Source of the DNA: Rhizobium sp. CIAT894
Lineage (GTDB): Bacteria > Pseudomonadota > Alphaproteobacteria > Rhizobiales > Rhizobiaceae
DNA length: 64,000 bases
Direction of reading: 5' to 3'
Assembly (NCBI RefSeq): GCF_000172795.2
Contig: NZ_CP020947.1
Coordinates: 127,001-191,000 of the forward strand
Part shown: one piece after another, positions 53,597 to 63,929 of the stretch
Position numbering within the stretch: the stretch's first letter is position 1
Layout of the letters: each line of letters starts with the position of its first letter
The notes under the pieces: model-generated
What the model was told of the DNA's origin: nothing
Database searches by the model: none
Seen by the model: only the letters and a program-made list of their open reading frames with translations
Made by a program: the position numbers and the translations under genes

Positions 53597-56596
53597 ATGA
53601 AAAAAGGCGATCACCTCTTCCTAGTCGATGGTTCCGGATTCATCTTTCGGGCGTTTCATGCACTGCCACCGCTGACCCGCAAGACCGACGGCCTGCCCAT
53701 CGGCGCCGTTTCCGGTTTCTGCAACATGCTGTGGAAGTTGTTGAGAGATGCGCGCAATACCGATGTCGGCGTGACGCCGACCCACCTTGCCGTCATTTTC
53801 GATTATTCCGCCAAGACCTTTCGCAAGGATCTCTACGACGCCTATAAGGCGAACCGCTCGGCGCCCCCGGAAGAACTCATCCCGCAATTCGGCCTCATCA
53901 GAGAGGCGACCCGCGCCTTCAACCTGCCCTGCATCGAGACCGAAGGCTTCGAGGCCGACGACATCATCGCCACCTATGCCCGCCAGGCCGAGGCAGCGGG
54001 CGCCGACGTCACCATCGTCTCCTCCGACAAGGACCTGATGCAGCTCGTCACATCCAACGTCCACATGTATGACAGCATGAAGGACAAGCAGATCGGCATT
54101 CCCGATGTTGTCGAGAAATGGGGCGTGCCGCCGGAAAAGATGATCGACCTGCAGGCGATGACCGGCGATTCCGTCGACAATGTTCCCGGCATTCCCGGCA
54201 TCGGCCCGAAAACCGCCGCCCAGCTGCTCGAGGAATATGGCGATCTCGACACGCTGCTCGACCGCGCCGCCGAGATCAAGCAGGTCAAGCGCCGCGAGAC
54301 GATTCTGGCCAATATCGAGATGGCGAGGCTCTCGCGCGAACTCGTGCGGCTGCGCACCGATGTGCCGCTCGATCTCGACCTCGACGCGCTGGTGCTGGAG
54401 CCGCAGAACGGCCCGAAGCTGATCGGCTTCCTGAAGACGATGGAATTCACCACGCTGACGCGTCGCGTTGCCGAAGTCTGCGATTGCGATGCCAATGCCA
54501 TCGAGCCGGCCATCGTCCGCGTCGAATGGGGCAAGGCGGCCCACGGGCCCGATCTCGATGCGGCGGAGCCTGCGCCCGTTGCCGGCGGCATCCCCGAGGT
54601 CTCGGGCGAATCGGTCCCGGTACCGCCGCGCGCCAAGGCGAAGGCTGCCGTCGAAGGCGCTTTTTCGCCCGCCGATCTTGCCAAGGCGCGGGCCGAAGCC
54701 TTTGCGGCGCTGCCTTTCGATCATTCGGCCTATGTGACGATCCGCGATCTGGCGACACTCGACCGCTGGATCGCCGATGCACGCGATACCGGCCTCGTCG
54801 CTTTCGACACCGAGACCACGTCGCTGGATGCGATGCAGGCCGAGCTTGTCGGTTTTTCGCTGGCGATCGCCGATAATGCGGCCGATCCCACGGGCACGAA
54901 AATCCGCGCCGCCTATGTGCCGCTCGCCCACAAGAACGGCGTCGGCGATCTGCTCGGCGGCGGCCTTGCCGACAACCAGATCCCCATGCGCGATGCCTTG
55001 CCGCGGCTGAAGGCATTGCTGGAGGATCCTGCGGTTCTGAAGGTCGCGCAGAATCTGAAATACGACTACCTGCTGATGCAGCGCTACGGCGTCGAGACCA
55101 GAAGTTTCGACGACACGATGCTGATCTCCTACGTGCTCGACGCCGGCACCGGCGCCCATGGCATGGACCCGCTCTCGGAAAAATTCCTCGGCCATACGCC
55201 GATCCCCTACAAGGATGTGGCGGGCAGCGGCAAGGCGAACGTCACCTTCGATCTCGTCGATATCGACCGCGCCACCCATTATGCCGCCGAAGACGCCGAC
55301 GTGACACTGCGCCTGTGGCTGGTGCTGAAGCCGAGGCTGGCCGCGGCCGGGCTGACGAGTGTCTATGAACGGCTGGAGCGGCCGCTGCTGCCGGTGCTGG
55401 CGCGCATGGAAGCGCGGGGGATCACCGTCGACCGGCAGATCCTCTCGCGCCTGTCGGGTGAGCTGGCCCAGGGTGCCGCGCGTTTGGAAGACGAGATCTA
55501 CCAGCTCGCCGGCGAGCGGTTCAATATCGGCTCGCCGAAGCAGCTGGGCGATATCCTGTTCGGCAAGATGGGCCTTGCCGGCGGCAGCAAGACGAAGACC
55601 GGGCAATGGTCCACCTCCGCGCAGGTGCTCGAGGATCTGGCCGCCGCCGGTTTCGAGCTGCCGCGCAAGATCGTCGACTGGCGCCAGCTCACCAAGCTGA
55701 AATCCACCTATACCGACGCGCTGCCCGGCTACGTCCACGCGGAGACCAAGCGGGTCCATACCTCCTATTCGCTGGCATCGACGACGACGGGGCGCCTGTC
55801 CTCTTCCGAACCGAACCTGCAGAACATTCCGGTGCGCACCGCCGAAGGCCGCAAGATCCGCACCGCCTTCATTTCGACGCCAGGCCACAAGCTGATTTCG
55901 GCCGATTACAGCCAGATCGAATTGCGCGTGCTTGCCCATGTGGCCGAAATCCCGCAGCTGACCAAGGCTTTCGAGGATGGCGTCGACATTCACGCCATGA
56001 CGGCCTCGGAAATGTTCGGCGTGCCGGTCGAAGGCATGCCGAGTGAGGTACGCCGCCGCGCCAAGGCGATCAATTTCGGCATCATCTACGGCATCTCGGC
56101 CTTCGGTCTCGCCAACCAGCTGTCGATCGAGCGTTCGGAAGCCGGCGATTACATCAAGAAGTATTTCGAGCGTTTCCCCGGCATTCGCGACTATATGGAA
56201 AGCCGCAAGGCCATGGCCCGCGACAAGGGCTATGTCGAGACGATCTTCGGCCGGCGAATCAACTATCCCGAAATCCGCTCGTCCAATCCGTCCGTGCGCG
56301 CCTTCAACGAGCGTGCGGCGATCAATGCGCCGATCCAGGGCTCGGCTGCCGACGTCATCCGCCGGGCGATGATCCGGATGGAGCCGGCCCTTGCCGAAGC
56401 CGGCCTTGCCGAGCGTGTCCGCATGCTGCTGCAGGTGCATGACGAACTGATCTTCGAGGTCGAGGACGAGGATGTCGAAAGGGCGATGCCGGTCATCGTC
56501 TCGGTGATGGAAAACGCCACCATGCCGGCGCTCGAAATGCGCGTGCCGCTGCGTGTCGATGCGCGCGCCGCCAGCAATTGGGACGAGGCGCATTGA
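53597..56596 (+). CDS. polA: DNA polymerase I
   Basis: A 999-residue polymerase with 5' nuclease (LFLVDGSGFIFRAFHALPPL, DYSAKTFRKDLYDAYKANRS), 3'-5' exonuclease with intact DxE (VAFDTETTSLDAMQ) and polymerase domain: motif A DYSQIELRVLAH, motif B RRRAKAINFGIIYGIS, motif C LLQVHDELIFEV. It fills repair gaps and removes RNA primers. Its stop codon lies inside a copy of the dispersed palindromic repeat. Confidence 0.97.
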   Translation: MKKGDHLFLVDGSGFIFRAFHALPPLTRKTDGLPIGAVSGFCNMLWKLLRDARNTDVGVTPTHLAVIFDYSAKTFRKDLYDAYKANRSAPPEELIPQFGLIREATRAFNLPCIETEGFEADDIIATYARQAEAAGADVTIVSSDKDLMQLVTSNVHMYDSMKDKQIGIPDVVEKWGVPPEKMIDLQAMTGDSVDNVPGIPGIGPKTAAQLLEEYGDLDTLLDRAAEIKQVKRRETILANIEMARLSRELVRLRTDVPLDLDLDALVLEPQNGPKLIGFLKTMEFTTLTRRVAEVCDCDANAIEPAIVRVEWGKAAHGPDLDAAEPAPVAGGIPEVSGESVPVPPRAKAKAAVEGAFSPADLAKARAEAFAALPFDHSAYVTIRDLATLDRWIADARDTGLVAFDTETTSLDAMQAELVGFSLAIADNAADPTGTKIRAAYVPLAHKNGVGDLLGGGLADNQIPMRDALPRLKALLEDPAVLKVAQNLKYDYLLMQRYGVETRSFDDTMLISYVLDAGTGAHGMDPLSEKFLGHTPIPYKDVAGSGKANVTFDLVDIDRATHYAAEDADVTLRLWLVLKPRLAAAGLTSVYERLERPLLPVLARMEARGITVDRQILSRLSGELAQGAARLEDEIYQLAGERFNIGSPKQLGDILFGKMGLAGGSKTKTGQWSTSAQVLEDLAAAGFELPRKIVDWRQLTKLKSTYTDALPGYVHAETKRVHTSYSLASTTTGRLSSSEPNLQNIPVRTAEGRKIRTAFISTPGHKLISADYSQIELRVLAHVAEIPQLTKAFEDGVDIHAMTASEMFGVPVEGMPSEVRRRAKAINFGIIYGISAFGLANQLSIERSEAGDYIKKYFERFPGIRDYMESRKAMARDKGYVETIFGRRINYPEIRSSNPSVRAFNERAAINAPIQGSAADVIRRAMIRMEPALAEAGLAERVRMLLQVHDELIFEVEDEDVERAMPVIVSVMENATMPALEMRVPLRVDARAASNWDEAH

Positions 56597-56645
56597 TGCC
56601 TGCCGCCCGGGCGTGCAGCGGTTCCGGGGTGACGGCATGCATGAG
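56593..56645. repeat. Dispersed palindromic repeat, copy 5
   Basis: GATGCCTGCCGCCCGGGCGT, then GCAGCGGTTCCGGGGTGACG, ending GCATGCATG, close to copy 1 in order and length. The polA stop codon (56594-56596) is the first part of the repeat. The remaining gap to the translocase gene (to 56868) has only a weak AGGAAGG/CCTTCCT stem at 56793-56816. Confidence 0.75.
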
Positions 56646-56868
56646 AACAGCAAGCTGAAGCGCGTCTGCAGGACCACGTTCGCCGCACCGCGCTTCGGCC
56701 GCCGCCCCAAAATGGCAAAGATTTTTCCGCCTAACGCAAATCATTGAAAGCACAGCGCTTTATGTCAGGCAGCCGTCTCGGAACGATACGGCAGGAAGGA
56801 ACTTATTAACCTTCCTTTTCTATCCCGGTAGGGTCGTAATTTGTTAGGCATGAGTGAGTAGCGGACGC

Positions 56869-59211
56869 ATGCGTTTTCCCAGAACCAATTTGACGGACGC
56901 CGGTGACTTTTCCAGCGGGATTGAAACGGAGCTTCCGGATGAAAATCCGAGAGAAAAGCCGGCGGCGCCCATCTGGCAGAGCAATTTTTCCCTCGCGCCG
57001 AACGTCCGTTTCACCCGCACGCCGGAAACGCTGATCAGCAGACGGCGCGAGCCGAACGAGCCCGTTCGCGATGATTCGCAGCTTGGACAGCAGGCGATAC
57101 GGATCGAGCCGGTCGCCGTCGACGTGCCCTTCGATATCTATCTGCCGGAGCCGGATGAAATTCCCGCGGCACCTGACATGGTCGAACTGCAGCCGCCCCC
57201 CTTGGCTGAAGAGGCCGCCGCGCCGGTCTTCCGCGCCACCGCCGAGCTTTCCTCCATTTCGGATTTCGCCTTCTGGGAAGTCATGGCCTTCGAAGAGGCC
57301 GAGCCGGTTCGCGCGCCGCCCTTGATCTCGTTCCCGAAGGCTGAGAGCGCGCCCGAATCGATCACGTCGCTGTTCCGCATCATGGAATGGCGCCCCGGCC
57401 GGCCGGCTCCCGCTCCGGCCGTCTCCCGCCCGGTTCCGCCGCCGGCGGTCTCGGCAAAGGTCGCCATACGTCCTCCGGTCGGCCCTTCGCTGGAAAAACC
57501 CAGGCGCATTCCTGTCGAGGCCCCGGTCGCGCCGGCACCTCAGGCAATACAGCTGCCTCCGATCGCGCCAGCGCCCCAGATTGCGTCCGCTCCTGAGCTC
57601 TCGCCGCAACCGCCGCGCACGCCGCCTGTCGCCGCGGTTCTGCCGTCGCCGCGCCTCGTCGCGCGGCCCGAAAGGATCGACGCTTCAGGCTATGAATTCC
57701 CGCCGCGCGCCCTCCTGCAGGAGCCGCCGGAACGCCTCGGCGAGATCATGTCGCAGGAGACGCTGGAACAGAATGCCGGCCTTCTGGAAAGCGTGCTGGA
57801 GGATTTCGGCGTGAAGGGCGAGATCATCCATGTCCGTCCCGGCCCTGTTGTCACGCTTTATGAATTCGAGCCTGCGCCGGGGGTAAAGTCGTCCCGTGTC
57901 ATCGGCCTCGCAGATGACATCGCCCGTTCGATGTCGGCGCTTTCGGCCCGCGTTGCCGTCGTGCCCGGACGCAACGTCATCGGCATCGAATTGCCGAATG
58001 TCACCCGTGAAACCGTCTATTTCCGCGAGATGATCGAAAGCGACGATTTCGAAAAGAGTGGCTACAAGCTGGCGCTCGGCCTCGGCAAGACGATCGGTGG
58101 CGAGCCCGTCATCGCCGAGCTTGCCAAGATGCCGCATCTGCTCGTCGCCGGCACCACCGGCTCGGGTAAATCGGTCGCCATCAACACGATGATCCTGTCG
58201 CTGCTCTACCGGATGACGCCGGAACAGTGCCGTCTCATCATGGTCGATCCCAAGATGCTCGAACTGTCTGTCTATGACGGCATTCCGCACCTGCTGACAC
58301 CCGTTGTCACCGATCCCAAGAAAGCCGTCATGGCGCTGAAATGGGCGGTGCGCGAAATGGAGGAGCGCTATCGCAAGATGTCGCGCCTCGGCGTGCGCAA
58401 TATCGACGGTTACAACGGCCGCGTCTCCCAGGCCCGTGAAAAGGGCGAGACCATCCATATCATGGTCCAGGTCGGCTTCGACCGGCAGACCGGCGCGCCG
58501 ATCGAGGAGAGCCAGGAGCTGGATCTGGCGCCGATGCCCTATATCGTCGTCATCGTCGACGAGATGGCCGACCTGATGATGGTCGCCGGCAAGGAAATCG
58601 AAGGCGCAATCCAGCGTTTGGCGCAAATGGCGCGCGCGGCCGGCATCCATCTGATCATGGCGACACAGCGCCCCTCCGTCGACGTCATCACCGGCACGAT
58701 CAAGGCGAACTTCCCGACCCGCATCTCCTTCCAGGTGACCTCGAAGATCGACAGCCGCACCATTCTCGGCGAACAGGGCGCCGAACAGCTGCTCGGCCAG
58801 GGCGACATGCTGCATATGCAGGGCGGCGGGCGCATTGCCCGCGTCCATGGTCCCTTCGTCTCGGATGCCGAGGTCGAAAAGGTTGTTGCCCATCTGAAGA
58901 CGCAGGGGCGTCCCGAATATCTCGACACCGTCACCGCCGATGAGGAAGAAGAGACAGAAGAGGAAGAGGGCGGCGCCGTTTTCGACAAGAGCGCTATGGG
59001 CGCGGAGGATGGCGACGAGCTTTACCAACAGGCTGTGAAGGTCGTCATGCGCGACAAGAAATGCTCCACTTCCTACATCCAGCGCCGCCTCGGCATCGGC
59101 TACAACAGAGCCGCCTCCCTGGTGGAACGCATGGAAAAGGAAGGCCTTGTCGGTCCGGCCAATCACGTCGGCAAGCGCGAAATCGTCTCCGGGCGGAGCG
59201 AGGGCGATTGA
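56869..59211 (+). CDS. FtsK-type DNA translocase without membrane segments
   Basis: A 780-residue protein. Residues 1 to about 280 are Pro/Glu/Ala-rich with no hydrophobic helices, in contrast to FtsK, which has four. Then the alpha-beta RecA-like motor (Walker [21 protein letters not shown], Walker [33 protein letters not shown] region NFPTRISFQ) and a gamma winged helix ([20 protein letters not shown]). The acidic [11 protein letters not shown] segment links motor and gamma. It should pump DNA to the dif region, but the missing membrane part suggests a second, soluble copy. ATG 56869 is used. Confidence 0.9.
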   Translation: MRFPRTNLTDAGDFSSGIETELPDENPREKPAAPIWQSNFSLAPNVRFTRTPETLISRRREPNEPVRDDSQLGQQAIRIEPVAVDVPFDIYLPEPDEIPAAPDMVELQPPPLAEEAAAPVFRATAELSSISDFAFWEVMAFEEAEPVRAPPLISFPKAESAPESITSLFRIMEWRPGRPAPAPAVSRPVPPPAVSAKVAIRPPVGPSLEKPRRIPVEAPVAPAPQAIQLPPIAPAPQIASAPELSPQPPRTPPVAAVLPSPRLVARPERIDASGYEFPPRALLQEPPERLGEIMSQETLEQNAGLLESVLEDFGVKGEIIHVRPGPVVTLYEFEPAPGVKSSRVIGLADDIARSMSALSARVAVVPGRNVIGIELPNVTRETVYFREMIESDDFEKSGYKLALGLGKTIGGEPVIAELAKMPHLLVAGTTGSGKSVAINTMILSLLYRMTPEQCRLIMVDPKMLELSVYDGIPHLLTPVVTDPKKAVMALKWAVREMEERYRKMSRLGVRNIDGYNGRVSQAREKGETIHIMVQVGFDRQTGAPIEESQELDLAPMPYIVVIVDEMADLMMVAGKEIEGAIQRLAQMARAAGIHLIMATQRPSVDVITGTIKANFPTRISFQVTSKIDSRTILGEQGAEQLLGQGDMLHMQGGGRIARVHGPFVSDAEVEKVVAHLKTQGRPEYLDTVTADEEEETEEEEGGAVFDKSAMGAEDGDELYQQAVKVVMRDKKCSTSYIQRRLGIGYNRAASLVERMEKEGLVGPANHVGKREIVSGRSEGD

Positions 59212-59220
59212 TCGGCATGA

Positions 59221-59253
59221 GCAGCGCCGTCACGGCTCGACGTGAGGCGCTGC
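59221..59253. terminator. Hairpin between convergent ftsK-like and permease genes
   Basis: GCAGCGCC (59221-59228) pairs with GGCGCTGC (59246-59253), and after one bulged G TCACG pairs with CGTGA around a GCTCGA loop. No T run on either side, so this is a structural 3' end or weak bidirectional terminator. Confidence 0.5.
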
Positions 59254-59271
59254 ACTCCATAGCCCCGGACA

Positions 59272-60060
59272 TCATCCCGCGATTGTGGAACGGGCGGCGC
59301 GTTTGTGCATGATGGCAAGCAGGCCTCCGAGAAAGACCGTTCCGAGGATGAAGAGAAATGCCGCAGCGACGATGGCCGGGCTGATGTTTTCGCGGATCGA
59401 CGAGAACATCTGGCGCGCGAGCGTCAACTGGTTTGGGCCGGCGACAAACAGTGTCAGCACGACTTCATCAAGCGAGGTGGCAAAAGCAAGCACCGCGCCT
59501 GACAGCACGCCCGGCATGGCGAGCGGCAGCGTTACTCTCCAGAAGACCTTTGCTGGGGAAGCCCCCAGGCTCGTCGCCGCCCGTTCGACACGATAGTCGA
59601 TACCCTCAAGCGATGCGGTAATGCTGATCAGCACGAAGGGTACGGCGACAACCGTATGCGCTATGATGACGGCCGCAAAGCTATTCGGAAATCCGAGCTT
59701 GGCAAACAGGATTTGAAGCCCGACGCCGAGCACGACCGCTGGAACGACCATCGGCAGAAGGAACATTGTCCGCAGTATCGAGCCGAAGGCAATGCGCCTG
59801 CGCAGCGCAAGCGAGGCCAGCATGCCGAGCACGGTTGAAAGCAGAGTGGTCCCCATACCGATCAGCAGGCTGTTGACGATGGACCGGCGCCAGGCGTCCT
59901 CGTTTGCGAGTTCCGCAAACCAGCGGGTCGAAAAAGAGGGGATGGGATAAGCCAGGAAACTGCTGGAGGTAAATGCGATCGGAAGGATCGCCAAAAGCGG
60001 GGCCAGCAGAAAAATCACCGTTGCCGCGCCGTACAGAGATTTAAGCAAACGAACCATCAT
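59272..60060 (-). CDS. ABC transporter permease 2 (PotC-like)
   Basis: A 262-residue inner membrane permease with six helices and the EAA-loop that contacts the ATPase (ERAATSLGASPAKVFWRVTL, then PLAMPGVLSGAVLAF). It belongs to the spermidine/putrescine-type importer family. It starts one base after the stop of permease 1. With the ATPase and binding protein upstream it completes a four-gene import system. Confidence 0.93.
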   Translation of the reverse strand: MMVRLLKSLYGAATVIFLLAPLLAILPIAFTSSSFLAYPIPSFSTRWFAELANEDAWRRSIVNSLLIGMGTTLLSTVLGMLASLALRRRIAFGSILRTMFLLPMVVPAVVLGVGLQILFAKLGFPNSFAAVIIAHTVVAVPFVLISITASLEGIDYRVERAATSLGASPAKVFWRVTLPLAMPGVLSGAVLAFATSLDEVVLTLFVAGPNQLTLARQMFSSIRENISPAIVAAAFLFILGTVFLGGLLAIMHKRAARSTIAG

Positions 60061-60061
60061 G

Positions 60062-61231
60062 TCATGCACCTGCCGTCTTCGTCGTGAGCCGGCCATAGAC
60101 GCCATAGAGCACGATGGTCGCGGCGAGCAGCACGATGCCGAGCGCGCCGGCCATGCCCCAATTGGCGGAGCCGGTGGCATAGAAGGCAATCACCGAACTG
60201 ATCATCTGGTCTTTCGGCCCCCCGATGAGCGCCGGCGTGATGTAGTAACCGAGCGCTGCCATGAAAACGAGCAGCCCGCCGGAAGCGATACCGCGCAATG
60301 TCAAGGGCAACAGGATATGCAGAAAGGCCCGGATCGGTCTCGCCCCGAGGGAGGCTGCCGCCGGCATGAGATTTCGGGGGATTGCGATGAGGACACTGTA
60401 GATCGGGAGGACCATGAAGGGCAGCAGAACATGCGTCATGGCGATAACGACACCCGTTCGGTTGAAGAGAAGTGGCAACGGGTCGCTGACGAGGCCGAGC
60501 GACAGGAGGGAGGAGTTGATAAGCCCCTTGTCCTGCAGGAGAATGTACCACGCCGCGGTGCGCACCAGCAGCGATGTCCATAGCGGCAGGAGCACCGCGG
60601 CAAGGAGAAGCTGTCGCCGCCAGCCGCTGGTGGCTGCGACCAGCATCGCATATGGCAGGCCGATCAGGCATGTTGCCAAGGTCACGACGGCAGCCACACC
60701 GAATGTTCTTAGAAGAATCGCCTGATTGGCCGACTCTCCGACCGGCATCGCCACGATCGCTCCCGATGTGTCGTGCTGGAGATCAACCGCGGCAAGGAGG
60801 TTGCGATCGGTATAAGGATTGGTCGCTTCGGCGATCGCCCTCCAGAACGCAGCATCGTTCCATCGCGGGTCCACCTCGCCGAGGGTTGCCGCCCCAGCGC
60901 CGTCTTTCACCGCGGCGACGGTCTTTCTCATCAGAGTGCGGAAGCCCGGCTGGGCGCTGTTCAGTCGACGGACCACCTCGCCCAGATTCTGATCGTCGTC
61001 AATCGATTTCAGGTCGTCGACAAGCGCTGTCCGCATGTCGTCGGAGGGTGGGGAAATACGGTTCCAGGTTGAGACCGCGGCGGTCGTCCGGGGCAGGTTT
61101 TGGCTGACGACAGGATCGGACACCGCCTGCTCGAGCACCGTCAGAAGTGGCCACATGAAGAAGACACCCAGGAACAGGGTAAGAGGAAGGACGAGGGCGA
61201 GGCTGCCGATGCTTTGACGGAAAGCGTTCAT
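60062..61231 (-). CDS. ABC transporter permease 1 (PotB-like) with a large periplasmic insert
   Basis: A 389-residue permease. After the first helix (LALVLPLTLFLGVFFMWPLL) there is a periplasmic segment of about 150 residues (roughly 36-190), long compared with PotB of E. coli (~275 residues in total). Then five helices and the EAA-loop (AASLGARPIRAFLHILLPLT). Its start overlaps the ATPase stop by four bases. The insert may help recognise the substrate or dock the binding protein. Confidence 0.9.
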   Translation of the reverse strand: MNAFRQSIGSLALVLPLTLFLGVFFMWPLLTVLEQAVSDPVVSQNLPRTTAAVSTWNRISPPSDDMRTALVDDLKSIDDDQNLGEVVRRLNSAQPGFRTLMRKTVAAVKDGAGAATLGEVDPRWNDAAFWRAIAEATNPYTDRNLLAAVDLQHDTSGAIVAMPVGESANQAILLRTFGVAAVVTLATCLIGLPYAMLVAATSGWRRQLLLAAVLLPLWTSLLVRTAAWYILLQDKGLINSSLLSLGLVSDPLPLLFNRTGVVIAMTHVLLPFMVLPIYSVLIAIPRNLMPAAASLGARPIRAFLHILLPLTLRGIASGGLLVFMAALGYYITPALIGGPKDQMISSVIAFYATGSANWGMAGALGIVLLAATIVLYGVYGRLTTKTAGA

Positions 61232-62301
61232 GCCGCAATCACCCAGCAATCGTCCGGTGCGAAATGAGCCACCACGTCGGCGCCGGCTGGCCACTCCACC
61301 GATCGCCTGTCGGTCCGAACCACGAAGCGGAAGGCATCGTGGTCAAGCTGTACCCGCAAGTGATCGCCCTGATATACGCTGTCGAGTATTTTCGTCGGCA
61401 AGGCATTCATCGCAGAGCCGGTGCCGCGGGCCATAAGAGAAATCCGCTCGGGGCGGACTGAAATATGGACGCGGCTTCCGACCGAGAGGGAGGCATTCCC
61501 GGATACCATCACATGCCGCCCATCGGCGATCTCGATGGAGGCCCCGGCTGTTCCCGTCGCCTTCACCGTTCCTTCTATCAGATTGGTTTCGCCGATGAAT
61601 TCGGCGACGACGCGTGTTTGCGGGCGGTCATAGATATCACGCGGCGAACCGATCTGCTCAATGTTCCCATGGTCGAAGACCGCAATGCGATCGGACATGG
61701 TAAGCGCCTCGGCCTGATCGTGGGTTACGAACACCACGGTCAGTTCCAGACGCTTGTGGAGCGCGCGGATATCGAGTTGCATCTGTTCCCGCAACTGCTT
61801 GTCAAGCGCACCAAGCGGCTCGTCCATCAGCACGACGGCCGGCTCGAACACCAGGGCGCGGGCAAGTGCCACGCGCTGCTGCTGGCCACCGGAGAGCTGG
61901 GCCGGCTTGCGGCTGCTCATTGCAGACAGTTGCACCATGTCGAGCGCCCGCTTTACGCGATCGTCGATCTCGCTGCGGCCGATACCGCGCATCTTCAGCG
62001 GAAAGGCGATGTTGTCGGCGACCGACATATGCGGAAAGAGTGCATAATTCTGGAAAACGACACCCATTTCGCGCCGATGCGGCGGCAGATGGTCGATGCG
62101 GCGGCCGTCGAGACAGATGCTGCCGCCGGTCGGGTTTTCGAAACCCGCTGCCATCATCAGCAAGGTTGTCTTGCCGGAACCCGAAGGTCCGAGAAGGCTG
62201 ACGAACTCGCCTCTCTCGATGTCGAGCGACAGGTCTTTGACGACCTGAAGCGTGCCAAAGGATTTGGAGACTCTTTCAAAGCGTATGCGCGGCGTAGCCA
62301 A
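61228..62301 (-). CDS. ABC transporter ATP-binding protein (PotA-like)
   Basis: A 357-residue ATPase: Walker A GPSGSGKTTLLMMAAG, Q-loop VFQNYALFPHMS, signature LSGGQQQRVALARAL, Walker B VVLMDEPLGALDK, switch His VTHDQAEAL, then a TOBE regulatory domain (RPERISLMARG). It powers the importer. It is separated from the binding protein gene by about 110 bases containing a stable hairpin. Confidence 0.95.
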   Translation of the reverse strand: MATPRIRFERVSKSFGTLQVVKDLSLDIERGEFVSLLGPSGSGKTTLLMMAAGFENPTGGSICLDGRRIDHLPPHRREMGVVFQNYALFPHMSVADNIAFPLKMRGIGRSEIDDRVKRALDMVQLSAMSSRKPAQLSGGQQQRVALARALVFEPAVVLMDEPLGALDKQLREQMQLDIRALHKRLELTVVFVTHDQAEALTMSDRIAVFDHGNIEQIGSPRDIYDRPQTRVVAEFIGETNLIEGTVKATGTAGASIEIADGRHVMVSGNASLSVGSRVHISVRPERISLMARGTGSAMNALPTKILDSVYQGDHLRVQLDHDAFRFVVRTDRRSVEWPAGADVVAHFAPDDCWVIAA

Positions 62302-62361
62302 GGCGGCCCTCCGTTCGGATTATCGGTGCTCAAGGAGACGAAGTGACGAGGATGTGCGGAA

Positions 62362-62399
62362 GCCCCCATGGATCCTCGGCACGAGCGATCCGTGGGGGC
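62362..62399 (-). other. Hairpin between binding-protein and ATPase genes
   Basis: GCCCCCATGGATC (62362-62374) pairs with GATCCGTGGGGGC (62387-62399), 13 bp with one G-U pair and a 12-base loop. In ABC import operons such a hairpin commonly allows the binding protein to be made in excess over the membrane parts. Confidence 0.65.
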
Positions 62400-62411
62400 G
62401 ATATTGTGCCG

Positions 62412-63461
62412 CTACTGTGCCAACCAGGCGTCGAACCTTTTGGTCAGCGCTTCCGAATTGTCGATCCAGAAGTCCGTATCGAGGCTGACGGCGCCCTGCA
62501 TGTTGGCCGGGGTCGTCGGCAGGTCCGCCAACTGGTCGGGCGGCAGGGTCTTGCCGGCTTCTGTGTTCGTAAGACCGTAGGCTATATATTGCGGCAGTTT
62601 TGCCTGATTTTCAGACTTGCTGGCGAAGGCGACGAAGTCAAAGGCCGCATCCTTGTTTTCGGCACCCTTGAGGACGACCCAGCTGTCCACGGCGTAGATG
62701 CTGCCCGGCCAGACAACCTTGAACTTCCTGCCTTCCGAGCGGTTGATGCCGGTGATGCGGCCGTTATAGGCGCTGGTCATGGCAACCTCGCCGGAAGCAA
62801 GCAGTTGCAGCGGCTGGGCGCCCGAGGTCCACCAGACCAGGCTCGGCTTCAAGGCGTCAAGCTTGGCAAAGGCGCGGTCGACGCCTGCCGGTGTCGCCAG
62901 GACCTCGTAAACCTGGTCGGCCGGCACGCCATCGGCCATCAGCGCGGATTCGAGCGTGTATTTCGGCCCCTTGCGCAGCGCACGCTTGCCCGGAAATTTC
63001 TTCACGTCCCAGAAATCGGCCCAGGATTCGGGGCCTTTGGCAATCTTTGCGCCGTCATAGGCGATCGCTGTCGACCAAACGATGGAGCCGACACCGCAAT
63101 CGCTGACGGCGGATGGAAGGAATGCATCCTTGCCGCCGAGCTTGCTCCAGTCCACCTTTTCAAAAAGACCGTCGGCACAGCCGAGCGCAAGCTCGTCCGC
63201 CTCGACTTCCACGGCATCCCAGGAAGGATTGCCGGCTTTGACCTTCGCCTGAAGTACACCGATGCCGCCATCCCAGGCCTCATCGAGCAAGGGCTTGCCG
63301 GTGCCTTCGGAAAAGGGTTGGAAAAAAATCTTTCGTTGAGCATCCTGAAAGTTCCCACCCCAGGAAGCTATGGTGAGGTCCCTGGCCACGCTCGGCCCCG
63401 CAGCAACTGCCAATGACAGCAGTCCCAGCGCTGCAATTGTAGACCTGTTCTTGAGTTTCAT
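62412..63461 (-). CDS. Periplasmic solute-binding protein (PotD-like)
   Basis: A 349-residue protein with a signal peptide (MKLKNRSTIAALGLLSLAVA to SVARD) and a two-lobe type II binding fold. The start of the mature domain, LTIASWGGNFQDAQRKIFFQ, and VAMTSAYNGRITG fit the spermidine/putrescine-opine group. No ligand can be assigned from sequence. It is the first gene of the operon and is divergent from a gene starting at the right edge. Confidence 0.92.
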   Translation of the reverse strand: MKLKNRSTIAALGLLSLAVAAGPSVARDLTIASWGGNFQDAQRKIFFQPFSEGTGKPLLDEAWDGGIGVLQAKVKAGNPSWDAVEVEADELALGCADGLFEKVDWSKLGGKDAFLPSAVSDCGVGSIVWSTAIAYDGAKIAKGPESWADFWDVKKFPGKRALRKGPKYTLESALMADGVPADQVYEVLATPAGVDRAFAKLDALKPSLVWWTSGAQPLQLLASGEVAMTSAYNGRITGINRSEGRKFKVVWPGSIYAVDSWVVLKGAENKDAAFDFVAFASKSENQAKLPQYIAYGLTNTEAGKTLPPDQLADLPTTPANMQGAVSLDTDFWIDNSEALTKRFDAWLAQ

Positions 63462-63929
63462 TCGCTTCCCCTGTTTGTTGAGCGTCTGCCAGACGCCTGG
63501 TTGACAGCCACGATCTTCTGGATCGTTGGCGATCTCGTCGGCCGCGCCAGTGGGATAAGCAAAGCCCGGCTGCAGCAGGCTTGCCGTGTGTCATCTCCAA
63601 GAGGCGGACGGTTTTGCTACGGACAATGCTGGCGGATGTCCCAAGGGGCGGAAAGGCGTTTTTTGTTGCCCTCGGTGGAGACGTGGATGCACCGCTCCCG
63701 ATCGACCTCTCCGGCCAGGCATTGCTCACGCCCCCCCGGATTCGACGGGACTCGCCGGTGAAAAGGGGTCGATACCGCAATTGTCAATTGACCGGTAAGT
63801 GGTGCATCATATGCACCACCGTGCACCACTCTTCGTTACACCGAAGGTCCGAAGCCTATGTAATATGGGAGGCGTAGACGGCATTCCGACTTCGGTTCGG
63901 TCGAACCACTTTCCTTGTGAGGGACAGGA
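63462..63929. other. Divergent promoter region of the importer operon
   Basis: No coding frame with normal codon use is visible in these 468 bases. The half nearer to the right edge carries two palindromes: GTCAATTGAC at 63783-63792, and 9-bp arms GTGGTGCAT around a CAT centre at 63799-63819 with a further GTGCACCAC at 63821. They are probable operators for the importer or its regulator. Confidence 0.5.
63799..63819. promoter_or_regulatory. Operator-like perfect palindrome upstream of the importer
   Basis: Arms GTGGTGCAT and ATGCACCAC with a three-base centre (CAT) form a perfect inverted repeat, followed two bases later by another GTGCACCAC half-site. Such a tandem arrangement fits a GntR-, LacI- or similar dimeric repressor site between divergent genes. 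Confidence 0.6.

Noticed and set aside
53621..56710. A 1,000-codon open frame on the minus strand opposite polA.
   Set aside because: PolA on the plus strand has all catalytic motifs; the opposite frame shows composition typical of an antisense GC shadow.
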